DNA from: Haloarcula nitratireducens
GTDB lineage: Archaea > Halobacteriota > Halobacteria > Halobacteriales > Haloarculaceae
DNA: 36,053 bases
Direction of reading: 5' to 3'
Assembly: GCF_019599505.1 (NCBI RefSeq)
Contig: NZ_RKLT01000028.1
Span: 1 to 36,053, forward strand
In this document: piece by piece, positions 1 through 7,692 of the stretch
Position numbering within the stretch: position 1 is the first letter of the stretch
How the letters are laid out: the number at the start of each line of letters is the position of its first letter
Translations under genes and position numbers: made by a program
The notes under the pieces: model-generated
Told to the model about the DNA's origin: nothing
Databases searched by the model: none
What the model saw: only the letters and a program-made list of their open reading frames with translations

Positions 1-769
1 CCTCGTCGACACGGAGTTTCGCACCGAGATAACAGCCCAGCTCGAATGCTTCATACGCTGGGTCGCCTTCCCAACCCTGCGCCGGTGCGTTATACACTTC
101 CAGCATCTCGTCTTGTTGAATCGTTTTTCTACAGTACGTATTCGAGAGGTCTGTCACACCCTCTTGGACGATATCGGCACCGGCTACGGCCACAACCTCA
201 TGACGCTCACGCGATTCTTCGATCTTGACGACGTGCCCGTTAGCAAGGTCAAGTCGTTGACATCCCAATTCTAAGAGCTGTGAAATCCGCTCCTCCGGCG
301 ATTTCTCCGGCGGAGCTGTGATTTCGATGAGCTGGTCACGGTACTGTTGGTGGCTTGCCTCTTGATCATCGCGGGGGTGAACATGCGATTGACTGACGAG
401 AGCCGGAATCCGGTTGATCAGTTGAGTGTGTAGGTCAGTGCTATCAGTCAGCTGGAGATACTCGGAGACACCAGCCGAAATAGCACTGCTGGCAATCTCT
501 TCGCTCCCGTCAGTTGTACAGAGGATGAAGGGGAGGGCTGGCCGAGCTGCACGGACAGTGTTCAGGAATTCGAGGCCAGTTTGCTCTGGGAGGTCATAGG
601 CAGAAACTACACAGTCAATCGAGTCTTCTTTGAGTTCGTCTACTCCAGCACTCCCGCTAGGCGCTCTTGTGACGCGAAATCGAGTCGCCTCCTGTTCAAG
701 GCGAGTCGCAATCGATTGCATGACATCGCTGTGGTTCTCGACGAATAGAATCCGAATCGGCTCAGTCAT
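1..769 (-). CDS. Degenerate receiver + GAF signalling protein, C-terminus outside window
   Basis: The reading frame is open from an ATG at 767-769 to the left edge, giving 256 visible residues. Residues about 5-120 follow the haloarchaeal receiver (REC) domain fold pattern. The phospho-acceptor Asp is Ala57 (motif CVVSAYDLP instead of the usual SDYDLP), the acidic pair is E11-N12, and the conserved Lys near the end is Leu (EYLQLTDS). Residues about 140-256 look like the GAF domain found in bacterio-opsin-activator (Bat) type regulators and haloarchaeal sensor kinases (NTYCRKTI, GCYLGAKL). The output domain (HTH_10 or histidine kinase) lies outside the window. An AT-rich stretch at about 781-792 and another at 806-815 could supply the promoter. 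It is likely a cytoplasmic signalling protein whose receiver cannot be phosphorylated in the normal way. Confidence 0.82.
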   Translation of the reverse strand, partial: MTEPIRILFVENHSDVMQSIATRLEQEATRFRVTRAPSGSAGVDELKEDSIDCVVSAYDLPEQTGLEFLNTVRAARPALPFILCTTDGSEEIASSAISAGVSEYLQLTDSTDLHTQLINRIPALVSQSHVHPRDDQEASHQQYRDQLIEITAPPEKSPEERISQLLELGCQRLDLANGHVVKIEESRERHEVVAVAGADIVQEGVTDLSNTYCRKTIQQDEMLEVYNAPAQGWEGDPAYEAFELGCYLGAKLRVDE

Positions 770-1318
770 ACACGGTCAGATGTATATATAAACTGCCACT
801 ATCACATATTAAATCTTAGGGGAAGTGTCCGGTTAACAGTTATATATCGTTTCAGATGCTGCTTAACTCTGTATATACGTGGAGACACCCGTGTGTACTG
901 CAGAGTTCACATATCCACTATAGCCTGATATATTGGTAAGTAAACGATAGTAAATGGCTATAAGGCGAGCACTCGCTTGGTGATCCGTCTCGGGGTTAAG
1001 CCTCGTGACATCCGCCTGTGAATCTTCGTCCGATAGAGAGATCCATACATACCGCTTGTTACAACTACGTTACACAACCACTCCCCTAATACCGCGCTGC
1101 TACCAGTATCCCAAGCTACGTCGAGAACACACCAATATAGCCACTGAGCTATTGCAGAGAGAACAGTATCGAAGCTACTGGTTACCCATAACATCTCTTG
1201 TATTTGGCGTGCCCTACGCAGCTAAACAATTTGTGCTGTTAATTAGCTACCACTCAGTAGAGAGAAGCTCACACAATGCTGAGAGACGACACACACTATC
1301 GTAGGGACGACACCACCC
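770..1318. other. 549-base non-coding stretch, no supportable gene
   Basis: The left part is AT-rich and probably carries the promoter of the minus-strand regulator. Between about 958 and 1304 there are two overlapping opposite-strand open frames (78 and 99 codons). They lack haloarchaeal acidic composition, recognisable motifs and a convincing start, so I do not call them. An AT-rich segment near 1236-1246 (GTTAATTAG) may belong to the promoter of the winged-helix gene that starts at 1319. Confidence 0.5.
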
Positions 1319-1609
1319 ATGACGAGTGATGACCAATGGGATGACGTGAGCTTCGTCATCAGTTCGCGCTATCGTGTTGGCACACTACAACGTCTCGATC
1401 AGGGCCCGGCAACACCCTCGATCATTGCTGAGGAAACCGACCTCAATATGGCGCATGTCTCTCGAGCACTCAAAGAACTCCGTGATAAGGGTCTCGTCAC
1501 GCTACTGGTCTCTGAAGATCGTCGAAAAGGTCGTGTCCACGGATTGACGGAGACAGGTGAAGACGTCTGGGAGACGATCGAGACACAGAACATGGTCGAC
1601 GCCGATTGA
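1319..1609 (+). CDS. Small winged-helix transcriptional regulator (MarR/ArsR-like)
   Basis: This is a 96-residue protein, almost entirely one winged helix-turn-helix domain. Residues about 15-75 contain a first helix around SRYRVGTLQRL, the helix-turn-helix TPSIIAEETDLNMAHVSRAL, the connector KELRDKGLVTLL, and a wing with EDRRKGRVHGLTETG. This matches single-domain haloarchaeal HTH regulators that bind DNA as dimers. No ligand domain is present. The ATG at 1319 is the only sensible start. It lies about 95 bases before a hypothetical gene on the same strand and is transcribed away from the receiver-GAF gene. The target is unknown. Confidence 0.8.
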   Translation: MTSDDQWDDVSFVISSRYRVGTLQRLDQGPATPSIIAEETDLNMAHVSRALKELRDKGLVTLLVSEDRRKGRVHGLTETGEDVWETIETQNMVDAD

Positions 1610-1702
1610 CTGTGCCCCAGCAGACTTGCAATCTGCTAAGAGCCGCCAAAAATCGCCTCCTACGTCCAGACATACTTGTACCAGAGAACAGTAACACCGA
1701 CT

Positions 1703-1996
1703 ATGACTACCGACGAGACACCGGTCCACCACGGCACGCTCCCCGAGCCGACGAATCTTCGAGACACACTCGAACGGGCTGGCATCGAACATCTCGACGT
1801 CGACGAGGAGCGAATCGTCGTCATCTATCAACAGGCGATTCTCATGGTCACTGCCACAGACGGCCAGGTAACAGCCACACAGGAGCTCGAAATCGAACTC
1901 TGGGAAGCAGCGCCACACTCGACAGCGTCGGACCCCGAGTCAGTCCTTACCTCATTTACTGACGAACTGGCAGCCGCGACTGGCACACCTCGCTGA
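1703..1996 (+). CDS. Hypothetical small haloarchaeal protein
   Basis: The protein is 97 residues if the ATG at 1703 is used. An in-frame start nine codons upstream exists, but its extra residues are basic and uncharacteristic. The sequence is acidic, with an N-terminal TTDETPVHHGTLPEP, a central beta-rich segment IVVIYQQAILMVTATDGQVTATQELEIELWE and a short helical tail. No catalytic motif, signal peptide or metal ligand is visible. The codon usage and acidity look like a real haloarchaeal gene. I do not recognise the family. It is close to the upstream regulator and could be co-transcribed. Confidence 0.6.
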   Translation: MTTDETPVHHGTLPEPTNLRDTLERAGIEHLDVDEERIVVIYQQAILMVTATDGQVTATQELEIELWEAAPHSTASDPESVLTSFTDELAAATGTPR

Positions 1997-2417
1997 CTTG
2001 CGACCAAAGTGATTGTAGTATCTCGCCACGTCAACTCAGCCCTCGAAGAGGGGACGATATGCCATAGATTCATATCATCAGTCCAGAGTACATCCTCTTA
2101 GAAGCCCCTCCAAAGTTGTCCCCTTGAATTCTACTATCTGCTCAGACGAATCAATCCAATCTACAGTCACTCGCCTGATCAAATCCGCCCTCGTATGAGA
2201 ACCGCTTGCGAGCGTGCGTCGATAGATGAAAAGTCAGCTAATCGTCACCCTTGCACTACTATCTAGTTCCCCCTACATCCGGTCGTCTCTAAAAGCTCTG
2301 GCTACCTAATAGACATCAAGTATTAGTTAATTGCCTCTATTTTATATAAATATACCTAGCAGACGAAAGCTATTTGCTTATGCTATACATGGCGGATATA
2401 CTGAACAGATTATAAAT
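1997..2417. other. 421-base intergenic region with a promoter-like AT-rich block
   Basis: No gene is supported here. At 2336-2353 there is a strongly AT-rich run (TTTATATAAATATAC) that looks like an archaeal TATA box, about 70 bases before the ATG of the small Cys-rich protein. This implies either a leader of about 40-45 bases or a different start. The rest shows no repeats or RNA-like structure that I can support. Confidence 0.45.
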
Positions 2418-2627
2418 ATGATTGGTAGTGCCAATAACAAGCTATCTGGAGGGCGAGTCGCTCTTGCCGATGGGAAAACACCAGTACCGTGTTTTGATCC
2501 ATACTGCTGTACTGATGCGACTGTTCTCTGCTACGATCAGAACATCAACCGGCCAGTCGCGTTCTGTGATAAACATGCTGAAGACTGGATCGCGAATAAG
2601 CACATCGTCCGCGCCAACCAACGGTAG
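2418..2627 (+). CDS. Small Cys-rich putative zinc-binding protein
   Basis: This is a 69-residue protein from the ATG at 2418. The in-frame TTG at 2331 would add an AT-rich, non-acidic extension and is unlikely. The core has five cysteines and one histidine: CFDPYCC, then VLCYD, then FCDKHAEDW. The spacing suits a treble-clef-like or other small zinc finger. The tail is basic. The protein is cytoplasmic with no membrane segment. Many haloarchaeal small proteins of this type are regulators of unknown target. The neighbours give no functional clue. Confidence 0.55.
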   Translation: MIGSANNKLSGGRVALADGKTPVPCFDPYCCTDATVLCYDQNINRPVAFCDKHAEDWIANKHIVRANQR

Positions 2628-2843
2628 CTGCTATTTCGCTTTAGATTTCGATAGACGATGGTCTCTAATAGCTCTAAGAGTGCAAGGCGAAAGGAACTCC
2701 GTATTCTAGCCGAGAGTCGGATCGATAGGTTCTACAGGTCTCTTATCGCCTTCGTCGTGAGTCTTTGTTCAATACCTGTCAACTTCCAAAGAGCCTGACA
2801 TAGCCCACCAGTGTCTTGTGGCTTGCTGACGTACTGGATTCCA

Positions 2844-4283
2844 ATGGACCGGTTACCACTACTCTCTATACTTCTGGTTGCCTGCTTGCTCGTGCTCGCT
2901 GGGTGTACTGGCCCCGCAGAGACCACCGCGACGCCAGCACCCACTAACAGCACATCTACAGCCACCCCCTCACCAACCGAGGTCAATACTACAACCACCA
3001 CAACGCCCACAGCCAACGGCACCCTCGAAGTTCACGCTATCAACGTCGGCCAGTCAACAAGTACGCTCATTGTGAGCCCGACCGGCGAAACGATGCTGAT
3101 CGACTCGGGTGACTTCACCGATGACGGCGAATACGTGCTCCAATATCTCCAGCGCCACAACATCACGCGCATCGATCACTTCGTCGTCACTCATGCCGAC
3201 GCCGACCATATCGGTGGCAACGCGGCGATTATCAACTACTACGAAACCGAAGCCAACGGTATCGGCGCGATCTACGATCCTGGTATCGCCGCCAGTACCC
3301 AGACCTACGAGGAATACCTCGACGCCGTCGAGACACACAACGTCCCCCTATACGAAACCAGAGAGGGCGATTCGATTCCCTTCGACGGCGTCGACCTACG
3401 AGTCATGGGGCCGCCTGAACCCTACATCGACAACGAAGCGCGCAACGAGAACAGTATCGTCCTCAAACTCACCTACGGCCAGACCAGCTTCCTGCTCCCT
3501 GGTGATGGGGAAGCCGATCAGGAACAGTACCTCGTCGAGAACTATGGCTCGCAACTCCAATCGACGGTCCTCTTAGCGGGCCATCACGGCAGTGCCAGCA
3601 GCTCGAATCCCGCCTTCCTCGATGCCGTCCAGCCGAAGGTGGCACTCATCTCCAGCGCCTACGATTCGCGCTATGACCATCCCAACACAGAAACGCTCGA
3701 ACGGCTGGCTGCCCGAAATATTACGACGTACTGGACGGCCACCCACGGTGATATGGTGTTCCGGAGCGATGGCCAAACTGTGACGGTGCGCACCCAACAG
3801 GCTGCGCCGACCAAGCCGCTCGCACTCCGAGAGGGCGACTCCATCGCCCCTGGCGCGACCCAACCACTGGAAACCAGAGCCCGCGTTACCGCCAACGATG
3901 AGACCCAGTCAGCGACGCCTGTCACGACAGACGGGGGAACGATAACCTCGTCGTCGCTGTCGCTTGCGGACGTCCATGCTGATGCGGCTGGCGACGACGG
4001 AGCCAACCTCAACGACGAGTACATCGTGCTTCGCAACGATGGCCAGACGGCAATCGATATGTCCAGTTGGACGGTCGCCGACGAAGCCGGCCACAGCTAC
4101 ACGATTCCAGCAGGCGTCACACTCGAAGCCGGGTCGACAATCACGCTCCACACTGGGAGTGGCCAGAATACGGCGACAGACCTCTACTGGAACGCTGGCA
4201 GTCCAGTCTGGAACAATGGCGGCGATACGGTTATCGTCACTACAGCCAGCGGCGAGCGCGTTCTCGAGGAGACTTACGCATGA
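2844..4283 (+). CDS. Secreted lipoprotein: ComEC-like metallo-beta-lactamase domain + lamin-tail domain
   Basis: The 479-residue protein starts at the ATG at 2844, which puts a lipoprotein signal peptide at the N-terminus with the lipobox LAGC (lipidated Cys21). Residues 22-58 form a Thr/Pro/Ser-rich linker. A metallo-beta-lactamase domain follows, with the metal motif THADADHIGG (H117, D119, D121, H122), then LLPGDGE and LLAGHHGSASSSN; this is the form seen in the soluble domain of ComEC and related extracellular hydrolases. After a second linker, residues about 370-479 resemble a lamin-tail domain (NDEYIVLRNDGQTAIDMSSWTVADEAG). The domain set suggests a surface-anchored nuclease or hydrolase acting outside the cell. 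It overlaps the DUF3006 gene by four bases (ATGA), so the two are probably co-translated. Confidence 0.9.
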   Translation: MDRLPLLSILLVACLLVLAGCTGPAETTATPAPTNSTSTATPSPTEVNTTTTTTPTANGTLEVHAINVGQSTSTLIVSPTGETMLIDSGDFTDDGEYVLQYLQRHNITRIDHFVVTHADADHIGGNAAIINYYETEANGIGAIYDPGIAASTQTYEEYLDAVETHNVPLYETREGDSIPFDGVDLRVMGPPEPYIDNEARNENSIVLKLTYGQTSFLLPGDGEADQEQYLVENYGSQLQSTVLLAGHHGSASSSNPAFLDAVQPKVALISSAYDSRYDHPNTETLERLAARNITTYWTATHGDMVFRSDGQTVTVRTQQAAPTKPLALREGDSIAPGATQPLETRARVTANDETQSATPVTTDGGTITSSSLSLADVHADAAGDDGANLNDEYIVLRNDGQTAIDMSSWTVADEAGHSYTIPAGVTLEAGSTITLHTGSGQNTATDLYWNAGSPVWNNGGDTVIVTTASGERVLEETYA

Positions 4284-4561
4284 TCCCCGATGGTACGTAC
4301 ACAGCGGTCGTTGATCGCATCGAAGACGAACTCGCGACACTCGAAGTCCAAGGCGACGATGAACGGTATAGCCTGGTTATCGATGAGACAACACTCCCGG
4401 CCGACGCTCGACATGCCGATGCGATTGTCGAACTCGAGATGGACGACGGTGAACCGGTAGAGACAGTGTATCAGGAGCAGGAAACAACACGACGGAAGGA
4501 TGAATCACAGAGCCGGTTCGATAGACTCTCCAAGCGACTCTCGGACGACGACGAAGAATGA
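4280..4561 (+). CDS. DUF3006 family protein
   Basis: This is a 93-residue acidic protein. The beginning (IPDGTYTAVVDRIEDELATLEVQGDD) followed by VIDETTLPADARHADAIVELEMDDGE is the classic DUF3006 pattern, a small beta-barrel-like domain often found next to ComEC-like metallo-beta-lactamase genes. The C-terminal 30 residues are charged and helical. The start is fixed by the ATGA overlap with the upstream lipoprotein gene. No signal peptide is visible, so it is cytoplasmic. Its biochemical role is unknown; the conserved pairing suggests a regulatory or accessory role for the hydrolase. Confidence 0.85.
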   Translation: MIPDGTYTAVVDRIEDELATLEVQGDDERYSLVIDETTLPADARHADAIVELEMDDGEPVETVYQEQETTRRKDESQSRFDRLSKRLSDDDEE

Positions 4562-4627
4562 ATTTTCTATCCGACGTCGTTTGCACAGAATCGAGGAGAA
4601 AGCCCACGACTTTACTCGTAGGAAAAG

Positions 4628-5038
4628 TCACTCGTAGTAGCTGATCCGCTCTGTGACCTCAGCAAAGGCTACGGTTTCCGTGACCGTCTCGATTTCTACG
4701 GCAACGCGTTCGCCGACTTCCGTATCGGGAACGATGACAACAAACCCTCGCTCGACGCGTGCCACCCCATCGCCCTGTTCACCGATGTTCGCAATTTCGA
4801 CTCGCCGAGTCTCCCCTTCTTCGACGGGAGGTTCCTGTCTCTGTCCATTTGCCGACTGAGAGTCCGCACTGCTTTGGTTCATAGTGGTCTCGGTAGAGAG
4901 GAATCCGACCTGATACGTCTCGCCGGCCTCCAACTCACCAATTTGCACTTCGTCCGCGGGAACCTCGATTATGAACGATTCATCTGGTTGCTTGACCTCA
5001 GCAGAGAACAGACACCGTAGTTCTGATGGAATTTCCAT
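4628..5038 (-). CDS. TRAM domain protein
   Basis: The protein has 136 residues. Residues about 1-50 (MEIPSELRCLFSAEV, then FIIEVPADEVQIGELEAGETYQVGFL) form the N-terminal segment typical of haloarchaeal TRAM proteins. A Ser/Gln-rich linker follows, then a TRAM domain at about 76-132 (RRVEIANIGEQGDGVARVERGFVVIVPDTEVGERVAVEI). TRAM is an OB-like RNA-binding fold; stand-alone versions in archaea are proposed RNA chaperones acting like cold-shock proteins. The gene is convergent with the DUF3006 gene, with a 66-base gap, and has no partner on its own strand. Confidence 0.88.
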   Translation of the reverse strand: MEIPSELRCLFSAEVKQPDESFIIEVPADEVQIGELEAGETYQVGFLSTETTMNQSSADSQSANGQRQEPPVEEGETRRVEIANIGEQGDGVARVERGFVVIVPDTEVGERVAVEIETVTETVAFAEVTERISYYE

Positions 5039-5141
5039 TTAGTTAGACACCATCGTTTGCAGAGATGTCATCGGCCGCCTATTTGAGTCTACTGCCACGG
5101 ATAGCATGCATGGCGCTGAGAGTAACTTGTAATCTGCTGGT

Positions 5142-5290
5142 CGAACTCTAGTTCGTGCGGGAGTGGGTCGTCGGCATGGACGTTTGAACAGCGGGACGCT
5201 GAACGCGAACGGAGAGTATGAACCTCCTGCCGAGGAATCGGCCCGAGCGGGAGTCCACGCTGAAAGCCTACGGCTTTAGCCGTGGGTTAG
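5142..5290 (+). mobile_element. Decayed 3' end of an IS605/IS1341-type tnpB with right-end hairpin
   Basis: A remnant frame ends at TAG 5277-5279 with residues NGEYEPPAEESARAGVHAES, a tail I associate with haloarchaeal IS605-type OrfB proteins. The stop lies inside a stem-loop at 5267-5286 (CCTACGGC / GCCGTGGG with one T-G wobble and loop TTTA), which is also the loop of the other IS1341-type ends in this window. The body of the transposase and the left end are missing, and upstream reading frames are broken. The neighbouring regulator gene on the other strand ends at 5292, so the insertion scar abuts its stop codon. Confidence 0.5.
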
Positions 5291-5291
5291 C

Positions 5292-5747
5292 TTACTTGCT
5301 GTACTTGTCTTCCAGCGCTGCTTCTTCGCGTGCCAGTATTCTGACGCCCTCGCGGATTCCTTCGGTAAGGACAGTCCGACCCATATCCGTCAGCTCATAG
5401 TACGAATAGGTTTCTTCTGTACCCGTGTTCGGATCACGCCGATTTTGGATCAGTGCCACGTCCTGCAACGTCCGAAGGGGGTAGTGCAGGGCATTGTCTT
5501 CTTCACCAAGTATCATCGACAGCTCGCTGGTGCTCAGCTCGTTTTTCTCGGCGAGAGCCTCCATGATCTGGAACTGCTTTGGTTTCGATGCCACCTCGTA
5601 CATCTTGAGATAGTCCTCTAGATCAAAGATACTGTCTTCTGGCAGCTCGACATCCAGCTCAAACCCATCGCTATCGTCCTCATCATCCGGTTGGTTGGGC
5701 TCTAGCACACCACCATCCGCAATCGGCGTGTATTCTGGGTGTGTCAT
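5292..5747 (-). CDS. ArsR-like winged-helix regulator with acidic N-terminal extension
   Basis: The protein has 151 residues. Residues 1-45 are an acidic, probably disordered extension (DDEDDSDGFELDVELPED). Residues about 50-125 form a winged helix: YEVASKPKQFQIMEAL, NELSTSELSMILG, DNALHYPLRTLQDVALI, then a wing with TYSYYELTDMG. The C-terminal helix (IREGVRILAREEAALEDKYS) is likely for dimerisation. The ATG at 5745-5747 lies about 27-33 bases after a TATA-like TTTAAG at 5774-5781, consistent with a leaderless transcript. No sensor domain or metal-binding cysteines are present. The target is unknown. Confidence 0.83.
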   Translation of the reverse strand: MTHPEYTPIADGGVLEPNQPDDEDDSDGFELDVELPEDSIFDLEDYLKMYEVASKPKQFQIMEALAEKNELSTSELSMILGEEDNALHYPLRTLQDVALIQNRRDPNTGTEETYSYYELTDMGRTVLTEGIREGVRILAREEAALEDKYSK

Positions 5748-5773
5748 AGTACTATAGAATTATACTGCCACCG

Positions 5774-5784
5774 TCTTAAAGATT
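5774..5784 (-). promoter_or_regulatory. TATA-like box for the ArsR-like regulator
   Basis: On the minus strand the sequence reads AATCTTTAAG, with its TTTAAG about 27-33 bases upstream of the start codon. That is the spacing expected for a leaderless haloarchaeal mRNA. Confidence 0.55.
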
Positions 5785-5836
5785 CTTACTCTGGTCGCCA
5801 GTGCAATCTGTGGCGGCTCTACCAGCTGAAATCCCG

Positions 5837-5845
5837 TTATTTATG
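5837..5845 (+). promoter_or_regulatory. TATA-like box for the deoxyribosyltransferase-like gene
   Basis: TTATTTATG lies 25-33 bases upstream of the ATG at 5870, consistent with a leaderless transcript. Confidence 0.5.
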
Positions 5846-5869
5846 CCGCCTAGTCGAGAATGAAAACCA

Positions 5870-6472
5870 ATGGAAGACCGGCTAATCGAGGCGCTTGAGA
5901 ATAGCTCATATATTCAAGAGACAGATATCTCAAAACCACGGTTGTTAGTCTATCTCATGGGGCCATACAAATCGCACCCGCCATACAACTCACCCCATCC
6001 GGACCACGGTGCAGCCACCTCACGAGTGACACTCGATACAGCACTTGAGAACTTACAAACGAGTGATGAGAATTTCGATGTAGACGAAGCACTCTGGTTG
6101 CTCATCGAAATCAAGCGCAAGCTCCGGAAAGAGCGGGGAATCAATGCGTTTCTAGCCACAGATCCAGAAATTTCACTCCACGAGATGGACGCTGCTACCC
6201 AGAGCATCGAATATACGAAAGCGTCTGTCGCGACTATTTTTATCGCTCCCGCGATGGGCGATAATCTGGGAGTCGGGATAGAAATCGGCTCTGTCTGTGA
6301 ACATATCCCGTCCCAAGAATTGCTTGAGGAGGTCCTATTCCTCGGAGAACGTAACGTTGAGAGTTCGATGATTGATGCCGTTTCTGATCGGTGGCACGTG
6401 ACAGTAGATGATTTCGAAGAGTTCGATGAACTCTATCAAGCGGTCAAAGCCCATATTCGATCCGTTGCGTGA
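5870..6472 (+). CDS. Nucleoside 2-deoxyribosyltransferase-like haloarchaeal protein
   Basis: This is a 200-residue cytoplasmic protein. After a short N-terminal helix comes LLVYLMGPYKS, resembling the first strand and GP-Y loop of nucleoside 2-deoxyribosyltransferases. Residues 70-105 form a helix and strand ending in INAFLATDPEIS. Residues about 118-147 read SIEYTKASVATIFIAPAMGD then NLGVGIEIGSVCEH, like the strand and Glu-containing helix that carries the catalytic Glu in that fold. I believe it belongs to the haloarchaeal DUF7509-type family. The fold assignment and any nucleotide or NAD-related activity are inferences. It is monocistronic and divergent from the regulator gene at 5292-5747. 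Confidence 0.68.
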   Translation: MEDRLIEALENSSYIQETDISKPRLLVYLMGPYKSHPPYNSPHPDHGAATSRVTLDTALENLQTSDENFDVDEALWLLIEIKRKLRKERGINAFLATDPEISLHEMDAATQSIEYTKASVATIFIAPAMGDNLGVGIEIGSVCEHIPSQELLEEVLFLGERNVESSMIDAVSDRWHVTVDDFEEFDELYQAVKAHIRSVA

Positions 6473-6499
6473 ACCGAAATCAATCAAAAGAACTGGCAC

Positions 6500-6751
6500 T
6501 TAAGCCCTGTCTCCCTCGTCTTCTCCCGTCGGCTGGATCGCCCGCATTCGGTCGCTATACTCCACTTCGTACTCAGCGAGCAACTGTTCGAACTTCTCGA
6601 GGGCGTCCGAAGCGGTCTCGCCTTTTGCCTTGATGGTGATCTGGTCCTCGTCTCGGGTGCCGGTGCCGCGTTTGAGGCGGGCTTCGACACTGGCACCGAG
6701 ATCTGTTCGTTCGACTCGCTCGACGTCGTCTGAAGTGGTGTCGTCGGACAT
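6500..6751 (-). CDS. Small acidic haloarchaeal protein (DUF7389-like)
   Basis: The protein has 83 residues from the ATG at 6749-6751. A longer frame begins upstream, but its extra 13 residues are not acidic. The core LGASVEARLKRGTGTRDEDQITIKAKGETASDALEKFEQLLAEYEVEYSDRMRAIQP has a beta-hairpin rich in charged residues followed by a long helix. This resembles a conserved haloarchaeal family with no assigned function (I believe DUF7389). It is convergent with the deoxyribosyltransferase-like gene, 27 bases apart. Nothing shows membrane association. Confidence 0.72.
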   Translation of the reverse strand: MSDDTTSDDVERVERTDLGASVEARLKRGTGTRDEDQITIKAKGETASDALEKFEQLLAEYEVEYSDRMRAIQPTGEDEGDRA

Positions 6752-7000
6752 GGTTTGTCTCGGGAGCACACTCTCTGGTACGCCCCGCATCTATCGGGGG
6801 TGCAGAAAACCGCGGTTGAACTATTGGTCGTCGTCGAAGGTCAGCAACATCACTAGCTAACATCAAGGGCACACACTATACTCTCAGAGTAGCTGTTGAT
6901 ACTGTCTATAGCACCCTTCATAGCCGTCTCAGCAGCGGCCATCGTCGCTCTCTCCTCAGCAAATCGGACAGAGCATCACGAATGGGTCCGGCAGAGACGA

Positions 7001-7258
7001 TCAGTTCGGTTCGATGTTGAGCGAGTAGACCTGTTGCCGAGCATCCATCGTCGAGAGACGAGCGGTAACAATGTCGTTCTCCTTGAGGGTTCTCAGCGCA
7101 GACCGAACAGTCCGAACAGGCAGAAGCGTTGACTCCGAGAGTTGCGATTGTGTGCGTGTCCCCTCGTACTCAAGGGTCTTAGCGACCAGTTTTGCACTCG
7201 GTGGCAGCTCTTGCAGCTCAGTGGCGTCCGAAGCTGAACAAGAGCTTTCAGTAGGCAT
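7001..7258 (-). CDS. Small MarR-like winged-helix regulator
   Basis: This is an 85-residue single-domain protein. LPPSAKLVAKTLEYEG is followed by TRTQSQLSESTLLPVRTVRSALRTLKENDIVTARLSTMDARQQVYSL, a complete helix-turn-helix, winged-helix pattern. Similar stand-alone haloarchaeal proteins are annotated as MarR-type or helix-turn-helix regulators. It lies 119 bases downstream, on the same strand, of the rhodanese gene that ends the sulfur operon. It could regulate or be read through from that operon, but the gap argues for its own promoter. Confidence 0.8.
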   Translation of the reverse strand: MPTESSCSASDATELQELPPSAKLVAKTLEYEGTRTQSQLSESTLLPVRTVRSALRTLKENDIVTARLSTMDARQQVYSLNIEPN

Positions 7259-7377
7259 TGGTCGCAGTAGGACCCTCGCTCGTCATAATAGCCGACCGAG
7301 TGTGTACAGTACATACACGACCGACGTTAGTTCTGGCTTGGCCTACACGAGCTTCAGATGAAACAGCTGAAAGGCTG

Positions 7378-7692
7378 CTAATCAGCCCGTGTCTCGAGTG
7401 GTTCCCACGCATCGTATCCGCCGGCCATACTGCCAACAGATTCAGCGTCGCCGTACTCCTCTACGAGGCGAGCAGCCTGCACCGAGGTCTCGCCGATGTA
7501 GCAGTACAGGACGACCTCATCGGCCCAGTCGCGGTCGACGACCGTGTCTTCGAGTTCGTCGATAGTGACGTGTTCTGCCTCAGGCAGGTGGCCATCGGCG
7601 TACGCCTCGTCGTCACGAACGTCGATGAGGTCGAACGGCTCATCGCGCTCGATTTTTTCGCGAACGGCCGACGGTGAGAGTTCCTCAACCAT
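7378..7692 (-). CDS. Single-domain rhodanese sulfurtransferase
   Basis: The protein has 104 residues and is one complete rhodanese domain. FDLIDVRDDEAYADGHLPEAEHV is the family entry motif. The active-site loop is LYCYIGETS with catalytic Cys64, and the end is VGSMAGGYDAW. Rhodaneses carry persulfide sulfur on this cysteine and pass it to acceptors. It is the third gene of a minus-strand operon behind a YeeE/YedE transporter and a TusA-like protein. Its ATG overlaps the TusA-like stop codon (TAATG), so translation is coupled. A role in handling imported sulfur is inferred. Confidence 0.93.
   Translation of the reverse strand: MVEELSPSAVREKIERDEPFDLIDVRDDEAYADGHLPEAEHVTIDELEDTVVDRDWADEVVLYCYIGETSVQAARLVEEYGDAESVGSMAGGYDAWEPLETRAD

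Noticed and set aside
3054..4340. Several open frames of 90-155 codons overlapping the lipoprotein gene
   Set aside because: They are other-frame shadows; the signal peptide, MBL motifs and lamin-tail domain fix the real frame.
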